64,000 nt of DNA, taken from Desulfarculales bacterium UBA696. GTDB lineage: Bacteria; Desulfobacterota; Syntrophobacteria; Syntrophobacterales; Syntrophobacteraceae. The notes beneath the pieces were generated by a model. That model ran no database searches and was not told the origin of the DNA. It saw only the letters and a program-made list of their open reading frames with translations. The DNA is taken from positions 62,001-126,000 of the forward strand of contig DBMO01000069.1 in the NCBI GenBank assembly GCA_002298995.1. Reading direction: 5' to 3'. Positions 9,800 to 16,833 of this stretch are shown here, piece after piece. Both the position numbers and the translations under genes were made by a program. The stretch's first letter is position 1. Each line of letters starts with the position of its first letter.

Positions 9800-10579
9800 A
9801 TGCTCAGCAAACGCATAATACCCTGCCTTGACGTCCGGGACGGCCGGACCACCAAGGGGATAAAATTCAGCGGCAACATCGACATTGGCGACCCTGTCGA
9901 GATGGGACGCTTCTACTATGAGGAAGGCGCCGACGAGATCGTCTTCTATGACATTACGGCCTCAAGCGACCGGCGGCCCATAATGCTGGACGTGGTGAGG
10001 CGGGTGGCCGAGACAATCTTCATCCCCTTTTCGGTCGGGGGCGGGATTCGCACCCTCGAAGACATGCGGGACGTTTTGCTCGCCGGGGCCGAGAAGGTAA
10101 GCGTAAACTCCTCGGCCGTGCTAAATCCTGAAATCATCCGGCAGGGGGCTGAAGCTTTCGGCAGCCAGTGCGTTGTGCTGGGTATGGACGTAAAGCGGGT
10201 CGACGTCTCCAATAAAATCCCCTCCGGCTATGAGATGGTGATCAATGGTGGCCGTACACCGATGGGAATAGATGCCCTTTGGTGGGCCCAGGAGGCCGAA
10301 CGGCTCGGGGCAGGTGAGATATGCCTCAATTCGATAGACGCCGACGGCATGCAGACGGGCTATGAGATCAATCTCACACGGCTTATTTCGACCAGCGTGG
10401 GAATTCCCGTGATTGCCTCGGGAGGAGCCGGCAAGCCCGAACACCTCATGGATGTGTTGGACAGCGGATGCGCCGATGCGGCACTTATCGCATCCATGGT
10501 GCACTACGGGACATACACGATCGGCGGCATAAAAGATTATCTGGCGGGAAATGAAATAAAGGTGCGCCGAAGCTGGTAA
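9800..10579 (+). CDS. hisF: imidazole glycerol phosphate synthase, cyclase subunit
   Basis: A 259-residue TIM-barrel cyclase. The two catalytic aspartates are visible in CLDVRDGRTTKG near the N-terminus and in VVLGMDVKRV in the middle; the phosphate-binding loops are FSVGGGIRT and VIASGGAGKPEH. It uses ammonia channelled from HisH to turn PRFAR into IGP and AICAR. The start at ATG 9800 matches family starts (MLSKRIIPCLDV), and the gene is 13 bases after hisH. After its stop comes a nested palindromic repeat element that may end transcription. Confidence 0.93.
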   Translation: MLSKRIIPCLDVRDGRTTKGIKFSGNIDIGDPVEMGRFYYEEGADEIVFYDITASSDRRPIMLDVVRRVAETIFIPFSVGGGIRTLEDMRDVLLAGAEKVSVNSSAVLNPEIIRQGAEAFGSQCVVLGMDVKRVDVSNKIPSGYEMVINGGRTPMGIDALWWAQEAERLGAGEICLNSIDADGMQTGYEINLTRLISTSVGIPVIASGGAGKPEHLMDVLDSGCADAALIASMVHYGTYTIGGIKDYLAGNEIKVRRSW

Positions 10580-10637
10580 GCTGAACGGGATTGCAAGGGT
10601 CCGGAGCACCGACAACCATGAAGTGGTGCGGAAAAAT

Positions 10638-10785
10638 GTAGGTTGGGTTGAGCGGTGAATGTGCTCAAGGCCAGAACGCAGATAGAGGAAGCGAAACCCA
10701 ACACTCCGTCGTAGGTGTTGTGTTGGGTTTCGCTTCCGCATACAAATTCGCGGCCCCTAACCCATTCACCGCTCAACCCAACCTA
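10638..10785. repeat. nested-palindrome REP/MITE-like element, copy 1
   Basis: Outer arms GTAGGTTGGGTTGAGCGG.. (10638-10661) and its complement ..CCGCTCAACCCAACCTA (10763-10785) enclose inner arms GGAAGCGAAACCCAACAC (10687-10704) and GTGTTGGGTTTCGCTTCC (10720-10737). The same design occurs at 18553-18699. The element has no coding capacity and lies between two convergent genes. Confidence 0.85.
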
Positions 10786-10828
10786 TCTGCCCGAAAAGCC
10801 GGCCCCACAGGATTTTCGGCCATATACG

Positions 10829-11149
10829 TCAAATATTGGTGTCCTTCTTCTTTGCCGCTTCCATCATTTCTTCCACTTCCTCGAATCCTTTCTTATAAAA
10901 GCCATCCTCTTCCGGTTCCAACTCTTTGAGGAGTCTCAGGAATTCGCCCGCGTGGACCAATTCTTCCTCTGAAATGTCTCGAAGGACCATTTTGGCGAGT
11001 TCGTTGTCGGTGCGCTCCGCTACCTGCATGTAGAGCTGGACCGCCTCGTATTCGGCGGCAATCATGAAGCGGATCGCCCGCACAAGCTCGGAATTGGTGA
11101 GCTTCCTGTCGGCGGGAATGCCGGTTAGTGCTGTCCCAAACTCGGGCAT
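10829..11149 (-). CDS. small ferritin-like protein (rubrerythrin/encapsulated-ferritin type)
   Basis: A 106-residue, mostly helical protein. It carries a glutamate-rich metal pattern, AAEYEAVQLY in the first helix and SEEELVHAGEFLRLL in the second, the E..Y and ExxH arrangement of half-ferritins that must dimerise to build a di-iron site. The length and layout are like the encapsulated ferritin family and short rubrerythrin-like proteins. No encapsulin shell gene is present in the window. It is a single gene, with its start preceded by AGGGAG, and could act in iron storage or peroxide protection. The family is fairly sure; the exact activity is not. Confidence 0.7.
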   Translation of the reverse strand: MPEFGTALTGIPADRKLTNSELVRAIRFMIAAEYEAVQLYMQVAERTDNELAKMVLRDISEEELVHAGEFLRLLKELEPEEDGFYKKGFEEVEEMMEAAKKKDTNI

Positions 11150-11280
11150 CTTCGTTCTCCCTCAAGGAAAAAGTTAGCGGGTTGGCGCCTGCCGGTGTTT
11201 AAAAGGGATGTAATCAAGTCAATGGAACATAAGCGCGGGAGGTGCAAAATCAAGACAGCACGTCAGGCAGCTTTGCTCTC

Positions 11281-11967
11281 TCAGAATTGCCCCTTCACTC
11301 CGGCGGCCAGGGATTCGAGGGCTTTTCGATCCAGGAGCCGGATCTTGCGGCCGTCGATGGCAATTATCCCTTGCTGTGCCATTTTGGTGAGGATGCGCGA
11401 TAGTGTTTCGGGGATTGTCCCCAAAAGGCTCGCCAGTTGGGCTTTTGTGATGTCCAAATCGAATTTTTCGGGACTGTCGCTTCGCTCACCCAAAAAAATG
11501 AGGTGTGCCGCGAGTCTTCCGGGAACTTCCTTTAAGGACAGGTCCTCGACCAGCTGAGTAAAGCGGCGCAGGCGCTGGGACAGAATCCCAAGCATGTTTA
11601 GCGCAATTGAAGGTTCTCTTTCTATCAGCGCAATAAATGCGTCTCTGGGGAAAAAAAGCGCCCGGCCCGAATCCAGCGACTCGGCATTTGCCGGATAACT
11701 CCCGCCCGAGAACACCGGCACCTCGCCGAATATCTCTCCAGGTCCGAATATGTGAAGGATTTGCTCTTTGCCTTCGCGGGAGAGCTTGGAGATCTTGATC
11801 TTACCCGATACCACCAGGTAGAAGCCCTTCGCCCTGCTTCCCTCGGAAAAGAGCGTCTGCCCTTTGTCGAACTTCTGGTCCACACAAATTTGCGCCAAAA
11901 TATCGATCTGTTCAGCGGGAAGACCCTCGAAAAGCGATGCGCCCGCTATTATTTCCGCAATTTTCAC
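11281..11967 (-). CDS. hcpR: Crp/Fnr-family regulator, HcpR-like
   Basis: A regulator of about 228 residues with an N-terminal cyclic-nucleotide-binding-like barrel (GQTLFSEGSRAKGFYLVVSGKIKI, then FGPGEIFGEVPVFSGG) and a C-terminal helix-turn-helix whose recognition helix reads TIPETLSRILTKM. The E..SR residues are those that contact TTGA half-sites in the FNR group. It lacks the N-terminal cysteine cluster of true FNR. It is transcribed away from hcp, and the shared region holds a perfect TTGAC-palindrome. In anaerobic bacteria such regulators (HcpR) switch on hcp in response to nitric oxide. The start is taken as GTG 11967, where the family begins; an ATG at 12018 would add 17 residues. The HcpR name is inferred from context. 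Confidence 0.8.
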   Translation of the reverse strand: MKIAEIIAGASLFEGLPAEQIDILAQICVDQKFDKGQTLFSEGSRAKGFYLVVSGKIKISKLSREGKEQILHIFGPGEIFGEVPVFSGGSYPANAESLDSGRALFFPRDAFIALIEREPSIALNMLGILSQRLRRFTQLVEDLSLKEVPGRLAAHLIFLGERSDSPEKFDLDITKAQLASLLGTIPETLSRILTKMAQQGIIAIDGRKIRLLDRKALESLAAGVKGQF

Positions 11968-12067
11968 CGCGGCCCCCCTGTCGTGACTCCAATGTGCGCC
12001 ATATATTAAGATGCCCAAACGCTCAATAGCTGATTTTTTGAATTCGAGATGAAAAAATTTCTCCGGC

Positions 12068-12081
12068 TTGACCTAGGTCAA
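12068..12081. promoter_or_regulatory. palindromic FNR/HcpR-type operator TTGACCTAGGTCAA
   Basis: A perfect 14-base palindrome with TTGAC half-sites lies between the regulator gene and hcp. A possible -10 element TAATTT at 12104-12109 would put the hcp transcript start near 12116, so the site would be centred near -41.5, the class II activator position. The palindrome is certain; the promoter reading is an inference. Confidence 0.75.
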
Positions 12082-12176
12082 GGACTCGTTCGATCCGGCG
12101 CGTTAATTTGCGCTCAAGACGGCGAGCAAAAGGTTACAATTACAATAATATCAAACCAGGCATTCAGGAGGACAGA

Positions 12177-13805
12177 ATGTTTTGTTACCAATGTGAACAA
12201 ACGGCAAAAGGCGAAGGATGCACCAAGATCGGGGTATGCGGAAAACAGCCCGAAGTTGCGGATTTGCAGGACCTGCTGGTTTTTGCCCTGAAAGGGCTTG
12301 CCCTGGTTGCGGTCGAAGGCCGCAATGTGGACATAGTCGACGACGAGGTGAATGTATTTATTTGCAAAGCGCTTTTCTCCACGCTCACCAACGTGAATTT
12401 CGATGAGAAATTCTTCCTGGATGCCATTCCCAGGACGGTGGAGCTTCGGGATAAACTCAAGGCGAAGATTGCCGCCAAAGGTGGAAAGAGCAAATTCTCC
12501 GAGCCGGCCGCAAACTTCGAATTCTCCGCAACCCGTGAAGGTCTCCTTGCCGAGGCGGCTCCTGTTGGGCTCAAGGCCGATACGGTGGATAACCCCGATA
12601 TCCAGTCGCTGAGGCATATTTTGCTTTTTGGAATAAAAGGCATCTCCGCCTATGCGGATCATGCCGAAATACTGGGCCGGAAAGACGACGCCGTCTACGC
12701 ATTTGTCCAGCAAGCCCTTGCCGTCCTTACCCGCAAGGATGCAGCACTTGATGAAATGCTGGGGCTGGTGCTCAAATGCGGCGAAGTGAACCTCAAGGCA
12801 ATGGAGCTGCTCGATGCCGGAAATACCGGTTCCTACGGGCACCCGGTACCGACGTCCGTTCCGCTGGGCCACAAGAGGGGCAAGGCGATCCTGATCTCCG
12901 GACACGACCTCAGGGACCTAGAAGAGTTGCTGCGCCAGACCGCCGGCAAAGACATCAACGTCTACACGCACGGCGAGATGCTTCCCTCCCACGGATACCC
13001 TGAACTCAAAAAATATCCCCATTTCTACGGCCACTACGGGACAGCATGGCAGAACCAGCAAAAAGAGTTCCCCAATTTCCCCGGCGCTATCCTCATGACC
13101 ACCAATTGCATCCAGCGGCCCGCGCAGGTTTACAATGACAATATCTTTACGACCGGCCTGGTCGGCTGGCCCGGGGTGCGGCACGTGAAAAACGGCGACT
13201 TTGCCCCGGTGATCAAAAAAGCCCTGGAGTTGCCCGGCTTTGCTGAAGATTCCGACGGAAAGCAGGTCATGGTGGGTTTTGCCCGAAACACGGTAATGGG
13301 TGTTGCAGGGAAAGTAATCGAAGCGGTAAAGGGCGGCAAGATCCGCCACTTCTTCCTGGTCGCGGGCTGCGACGGCGCAAAGCCCGGCCGCAACTACTAC
13401 ACGGAATTCGTGGAAAAGGTCCCGAATGACTGCGTGGTTTTGACCCTTGCCTGCGGCAAGTATCGCTTTTTCGACAAGGACCTGGGTACAATAGAAGGAC
13501 TTCCGCGGCTCCTCGATATCGGACAGTGCAACGATGCCTATTCGGCGATTCAGATAGCGGTTGCCCTGGCCAAGGCTTTCGGTGTTGGCGTAAACGACTT
13601 GCCGCTTTCGATGATTCTTTCCTGGTACGAACAAAAGGCGGTGGCGATACTGCTGACACTGCTGCACCTCGGGATAAAAAATATCCGGCTTGGCCCCTCT
13701 TTGCCCGCCTTCGTAAGCCCCGGCGTTCTCGATGTGCTGGTAAAGACCTTCGACATTAAGCCGATCACCACCCCTGATGAGGATCTGAACGCGATCCTGG
13801 GGTGA
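12177..13805 (+). CDS. hcp: hybrid cluster protein (hydroxylamine reductase), class I
   Basis: A 542-residue Hcp. The N-terminus MFCYQCEQTAKGEGC with the later Cys of GVCGK gives the CX2C..C..C ligand set of the proximal [4Fe-4S] cluster in the class I (anaerobe) type. Ligands of the hybrid cluster are seen around HGEMLPSHGYP, TTNCIQRP, VAGCDGAKPGR and LACGKYRF, with Glu in SWYEQKA. Hcp reduces nitric oxide or hydroxylamine and protects against nitrosative stress. The start is ATG 12177 with AGGAGGA before it. It is preceded by the TTGAC-palindrome and followed by a zinc-ribbon protein and a ferredoxin that may supply electrons, so the three genes look like one stress-induced unit. Confidence 0.96.
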   Translation: MFCYQCEQTAKGEGCTKIGVCGKQPEVADLQDLLVFALKGLALVAVEGRNVDIVDDEVNVFICKALFSTLTNVNFDEKFFLDAIPRTVELRDKLKAKIAAKGGKSKFSEPAANFEFSATREGLLAEAAPVGLKADTVDNPDIQSLRHILLFGIKGISAYADHAEILGRKDDAVYAFVQQALAVLTRKDAALDEMLGLVLKCGEVNLKAMELLDAGNTGSYGHPVPTSVPLGHKRGKAILISGHDLRDLEELLRQTAGKDINVYTHGEMLPSHGYPELKKYPHFYGHYGTAWQNQQKEFPNFPGAILMTTNCIQRPAQVYNDNIFTTGLVGWPGVRHVKNGDFAPVIKKALELPGFAEDSDGKQVMVGFARNTVMGVAGKVIEAVKGGKIRHFFLVAGCDGAKPGRNYYTEFVEKVPNDCVVLTLACGKYRFFDKDLGTIEGLPRLLDIGQCNDAYSAIQIAVALAKAFGVGVNDLPLSMILSWYEQKAVAILLTLLHLGIKNIRLGPSLPAFVSPGVLDVLVKTFDIKPITTPDEDLNAILG

Positions 13806-13833
13806 GCCTCGCGGGCAAAGTCTTATACAGATC

Positions 13834-13873
13834 GCCGTTCGGGCCGGGGCCTGGGTCTTACGGCCCGAACGGC
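13834..13873 (+). terminator. strong hairpin between hcp and the downstream genes
   Basis: GCCGTTCGGGCC (13834-13845) pairs perfectly with GGCCCGAACGGC (13862-13873), leaving a 16-base loop. Only a weak T stretch follows, so it may reduce rather than stop read-through, or stabilise the hcp message. Confidence 0.55.
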
Positions 13874-13893
13874 GGCTTTCTGGAGATGAATAA

Positions 13894-14598
13894 ATGAAAT
13901 GCCCTGGTCAGGACAGCAGGTTGTGGGGACCGGATGCCATCTACGAGTCCAAATGTCCAGAATGCGGCGGTCCCATCGAGTTCTTCAAGGATGAGACCTC
14001 GCGCAGGTGCCGCAAGTGCTCCCACAAGGTCCTCAACCCGAAGATGGATTTCGGATGCGCCGCATACTGCAAATATGCTTCACAGTGTCTTGGCGGGGAT
14101 ATTCCACCCGAGCTTCTGGCGAAAAGGTCCGATCTGCTGAAGGACCGCGTGGCGGCGGAGGTAAAGAAAACGCTTGGCCGCGATTTCCGTCGGATTGCTC
14201 GCACGCTCAAACTGGTTGATTATACGGGAAAAATATTTGGCGGAGAAAATGTCGATCCTGCAGTCCCGACACTTGCGGCCTACCTCCTTGCCCTTTTCAG
14301 GCCACTACAGGAAGACCCGCGGGGGCTTGCCGTCGTGATTCTCACCCGAACCGGCACTCCCGACGAGGTTTCGCGGGACGTTCTGGCGATCTTGGACAGC
14401 ATCGAGAACGAGGAGAATCCCGATTCGCCGGAGGGCAGGTGCCTGTCCGACGCGAGGGCGATTGCGGATATCGAGGACGCGCTGGCGGAAGGGCTTGCGA
14501 AGCCTGAGGAAGTTGCCCGGATGGTTGGTGTGCGGATTCTCACCAAATCGGGCAGGGAGCTAGCCGCTCAGGTCCTGCCGCACCTCGCGAGGGCCTGA
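13894..14598 (+). CDS. zinc-ribbon protein of the hcp locus, function unknown
   Basis: A 234-residue protein. The N-terminal third holds two Cys pairs (KCPECGGPIEFF and RRCRKCSHKV) that make a zinc ribbon, followed by more cysteines in GCAAYCKYASQC. The remainder is helical, with the run GRDFRRIARTLKLVDYTGKIF and acidic C-terminal helices. Proteins of this kind next to hcp in sulfate reducers are often labelled phosphohydrolase, but I see no clear HD residue pair, so I do not assign that activity. It follows hcp after a hairpin and precedes the ferredoxin gene, suggesting a shared role in nitrosative stress response. Confidence 0.6.
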   Translation: MKCPGQDSRLWGPDAIYESKCPECGGPIEFFKDETSRRCRKCSHKVLNPKMDFGCAAYCKYASQCLGGDIPPELLAKRSDLLKDRVAAEVKKTLGRDFRRIARTLKLVDYTGKIFGGENVDPAVPTLAAYLLALFRPLQEDPRGLAVVILTRTGTPDEVSRDVLAILDSIENEENPDSPEGRCLSDARAIADIEDALAEGLAKPEEVARMVGVRILTKSGRELAAQVLPHLARA

Positions 14599-14659
14599 CA
14601 ATGCGGATTTTTAGTCTAAGCAACCGAGATTTATGAAATTTCACACCTGGAGACGGGCA

Positions 14660-15484
14660 ATGGCAGACATGAGAAGGATTGTGGAAATAGATGATGAACT
14701 GTGCGACGGCTGCGGGCTTTGCGCACTGGCATGCGCTGAAGGCGCGCTTGAAATAAGGGATGGAAAGGCCCACATCATTAGCGACTCATATTGTGACGGC
14801 CTTGGGGCATGCCTTAGCGGATGCCCGACTGGGGCGGTGAGGATAATCGAAAGAGAAGCGGACGAATTCGACCCTGAAGCAGTCGAAGAGCACCTGTCGA
14901 AGGCGGGGAAAACAAGTCCCGAGGGCCTGCATAGTGGCGCTGGGGCCGGAAACGCGATCGATGCCGGCAAGGGCGATAAGCCCGAAAAAGCGGGAGAATT
15001 CACGATGGCGTGCGGTTGCCCTTCATCCAAAATCGAAATGTTCTCGAAAGATCCGGTCCAGGAAGACAAGGCTTCACCGGCGCATATGGGCGTAGAAGCC
15101 TCCCATCTTTCGCACTGGCCGATACAGATTCGGCTGGTACCCCCGACAGCTCCATTCCTCAAAGGGGCCGATCTGCTGGTCGTCTCCGACTGCGCCCCGA
15201 TTGCCTATCCTAATTTCCACCGCGATTTCGTCCGGGGGAAAGCGGTACTGCTGGGCTGCCCGAAGTTTGACAACGCGCAGGAATACATCGCAAAATTCGC
15301 CGAGATATTCCGCAAGGCCGACATACGCAGCGTTACCGTGGTTGACATGGAAGTGCCCTGCTGTTCGGCTATGCCGCTCATCGTACGCAAAGGCATGAGT
15401 GATGCCGGAGTGGAAATCCCGATTCGCGAGGTAGTGATAAGTGTGAGGGGAAAAGTGATAAAGGAAGGCGGAAATGCCGCTTAG
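14660..15484 (+). CDS. two-cluster ferredoxin with C-terminal domain, likely Hcp partner
   Basis: A 274-residue iron-sulfur protein. The N-terminus carries two [4Fe-4S] motifs, CDGCGLCALAC and CDGLGACLSGC, each with a following Pro or Ala. After a variable linker come further Cys (MACGCPSSK) and a domain with the segments LVVSDCAPIAYPNFH and VLLGCPKFD, seen in ferredoxins adjacent to hcp in anaerobes. It probably passes electrons to Hcp. I chose ATG 14660, which has GGAG 6-10 bases upstream, over ATG 14633, which lies before the ribosome site. It is the last gene of the hcp unit. Confidence 0.8.
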   Translation: MADMRRIVEIDDELCDGCGLCALACAEGALEIRDGKAHIISDSYCDGLGACLSGCPTGAVRIIEREADEFDPEAVEEHLSKAGKTSPEGLHSGAGAGNAIDAGKGDKPEKAGEFTMACGCPSSKIEMFSKDPVQEDKASPAHMGVEASHLSHWPIQIRLVPPTAPFLKGADLLVVSDCAPIAYPNFHRDFVRGKAVLLGCPKFDNAQEYIAKFAEIFRKADIRSVTVVDMEVPCCSAMPLIVRKGMSDAGVEIPIREVVISVRGKVIKEGGNAA

Positions 15485-15704
15485 GTCCGGCCAGCGGCCA
15501 GACGCCGAAAGCGCCGAGCGCGCGGCTTCGCGCCATTGGGCGCGCAGCCGCGGAAACGCGGGGGTGCGGGGGAACCGATTCCCGCCCGGAGGCGCTACGG
15601 GAATTACGGCATTGAAGCTTGTGCCTTCCGACGTTATTCAGGAGTTTTTAAAAGGGCTGTTTGAGGCAACGGCACCTTAAGAGTCTACTGGCTCGCGGGT
15701 AGCC

Positions 15705-16208
15705 TCAAACCTGCTCAGAAATATTCCTGACGGCAAATGCCTTTTCCGCCGCCCTGGAGTGATACCCTTCAATTCTCTCAAGCATTTCCTCGGAAAGCCT
15801 TTTCGACCGGTCGAAATCGATTCCGGCAAATCGCTCATCGTCCGAGCGGTATTTTTGGAGAGCGCTCCACATTGCGGATTGCGCCTTGAGGCCGGCAAGG
15901 AGAGCCTCCAGTTCGATAACGCGCGCAAGGCTCGTATAGCCCAAAAGGGAGTTGTTGAGTTTCAGCCGTCCGACTTTCTCCAATGCCCATCCGCCTAGCT
16001 TCTTCAGTTCCGATTCGCCGGCGTTCAGCCGCCTCAAAAGCTTGCGGATCTTTACCTGATTTTCTTCGAGAACGAGCAGGAGTTCTTCAAGAAATGTTGC
16101 CAGATCCGACTTTGCATTCTTTGAAAGGCACCTCCGGGCAAGCTCGATTCCGGCAACAGATGCGCCTAAATGATCGTTTAGATAGGTGGTCAGGTATGCA
16201 TCACTCAT
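15705..16208 (-). CDS. uncharacterised helical protein with YLNDHL motif
   Basis: A 167-residue, highly helical, soluble protein beginning TTYLNDHLGASVAGIELARRC. Similar sequences are scattered in actinobacteria and Desulfobacterota, with the landmarks LNDHLxG, FLEELLLVLEENQ and WALEKVGRLKLNN, followed by SLARVIELEAL. No catalytic motif is visible; the four-helix, ferritin-like spacing is only suggestive. It is a single gene with a clear ribosome site (AGGAGGTATTCGC) before ATG 16208 and lies downstream of the selenoprotein's terminator. Function unknown. Confidence 0.65.
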   Translation of the reverse strand: MSDAYLTTYLNDHLGASVAGIELARRCLSKNAKSDLATFLEELLLVLEENQVKIRKLLRRLNAGESELKKLGGWALEKVGRLKLNNSLLGYTSLARVIELEALLAGLKAQSAMWSALQKYRSDDERFAGIDFDRSKRLSEEMLERIEGYHSRAAEKAFAVRNISEQV

Positions 16209-16271
16209 GCGAATACCTCCTGTCGGATGCCCGGCGCGGAGTTCCGCCGAGACAGGTCCGGGTATGGAAAT

Positions 16272-16299
16272 AAAAAAGCGGGGGAAAGGCCCCCGCTTT
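16272..16299 (-). terminator. intrinsic terminator after the selenoprotein gene
   Basis: On the minus strand AAAGCGGGGG and its complement form a perfect 10-base stem with a 5-base loop, followed by a T run (16272-16277). It begins 22 bases after the selenoprotein stop. Confidence 0.85.
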
Positions 16300-16320
16300 C
16301 ATTCTCTTCGGCTGTAGCTA

Positions 16321-16641
16321 TCAGCAACTGCAGGATGGCGAACATCCGCCGCCGCCTGTGTTTACCGGTACCTCGGAAGTTACCTTGAACCCGGAACCCA
16401 TTCCGTAATTTACGTAGTCCACCGTGACGTCCTTGGTTGTCCCGTGTAGTTCTTTGTCTATGAGCACGGTAAAGCCGTTGATTTCATAAACATCGTCGGT
16501 CTCTTTTGGTTCATCCAGAACCATTGCCAGCGACGGACCCGCTCACCCTCCGGTCTGTAAAAATACCCGGATCGGCGTGATCTCTTTTTCCTTGAAGTAG
16601 TCCTTCAGGACGCTTTCCGCCTTTTCAGAAATGTGGATCAT
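16321..16641 (-). CDS. HesB/IscA-like selenoprotein (in-frame UGA as selenocysteine)
   Basis: A 106-residue HesB/IscA-fold protein read from ATG 16641 to TGA 16323, with one in-frame TGA at codon 33 (16545-16543). Around it the text is QTGG-U-AGPSLAMVLDEP, exactly where IscA-like proteins carry the first cluster-binding cysteine (GGC.G). Both sides of the TGA are in the same frame and conserved, and the C-terminus ends GGGGCSPSCSC, the other ligand region. HesB-like selenoproteins are a known family in Desulfobacterota. A 5-base-stem hairpin lies 20-35 bases after the TGA, the right distance for a bacterial SECIS. The GGAG ribosome site precedes ATG 16641. It probably binds or carries an Fe-S cluster. 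A standard gene caller would give only the 67-residue 3' part. Confidence 0.88.
16508..16522 (-). promoter_or_regulatory. candidate bacterial SECIS hairpin
   Basis: The minus-strand sequence GGTTCTGGATGAACC forms a perfect 5-base stem with the loop TGGAT, starting 21 bases after the UGA codon. The short stem with G residues in the loop and this spacing fit SelB-recognised SECIS elements. Not tested by folding. Confidence 0.6.
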
Positions 16642-16833
16642 TGAAGAAAATCTCCTTTCGAGCTAGTTTAACCATGTAGCTAAGTCCGGCTATCTTTACA
16701 ATTCCATGAATTCCGAAAATTTCAAGACCTGTCTAGCATAAATCGGCCCTCTGTAAAACTACTATTCAAATATAAATCGTAAGCGGCTAAAAACATCCGG
16801 ATCGCCCATAAAATCAGAGCATTGTCGGAGGTT

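Noticed and set aside
16543..16545. In-frame TGA taken as a nonsense mutation of an IscA-like gene
   Set aside because: The codon is at the conserved ligand position, the frame stays intact and conserved after it, and a SECIS-like hairpin follows; selenocysteine is the better reading.
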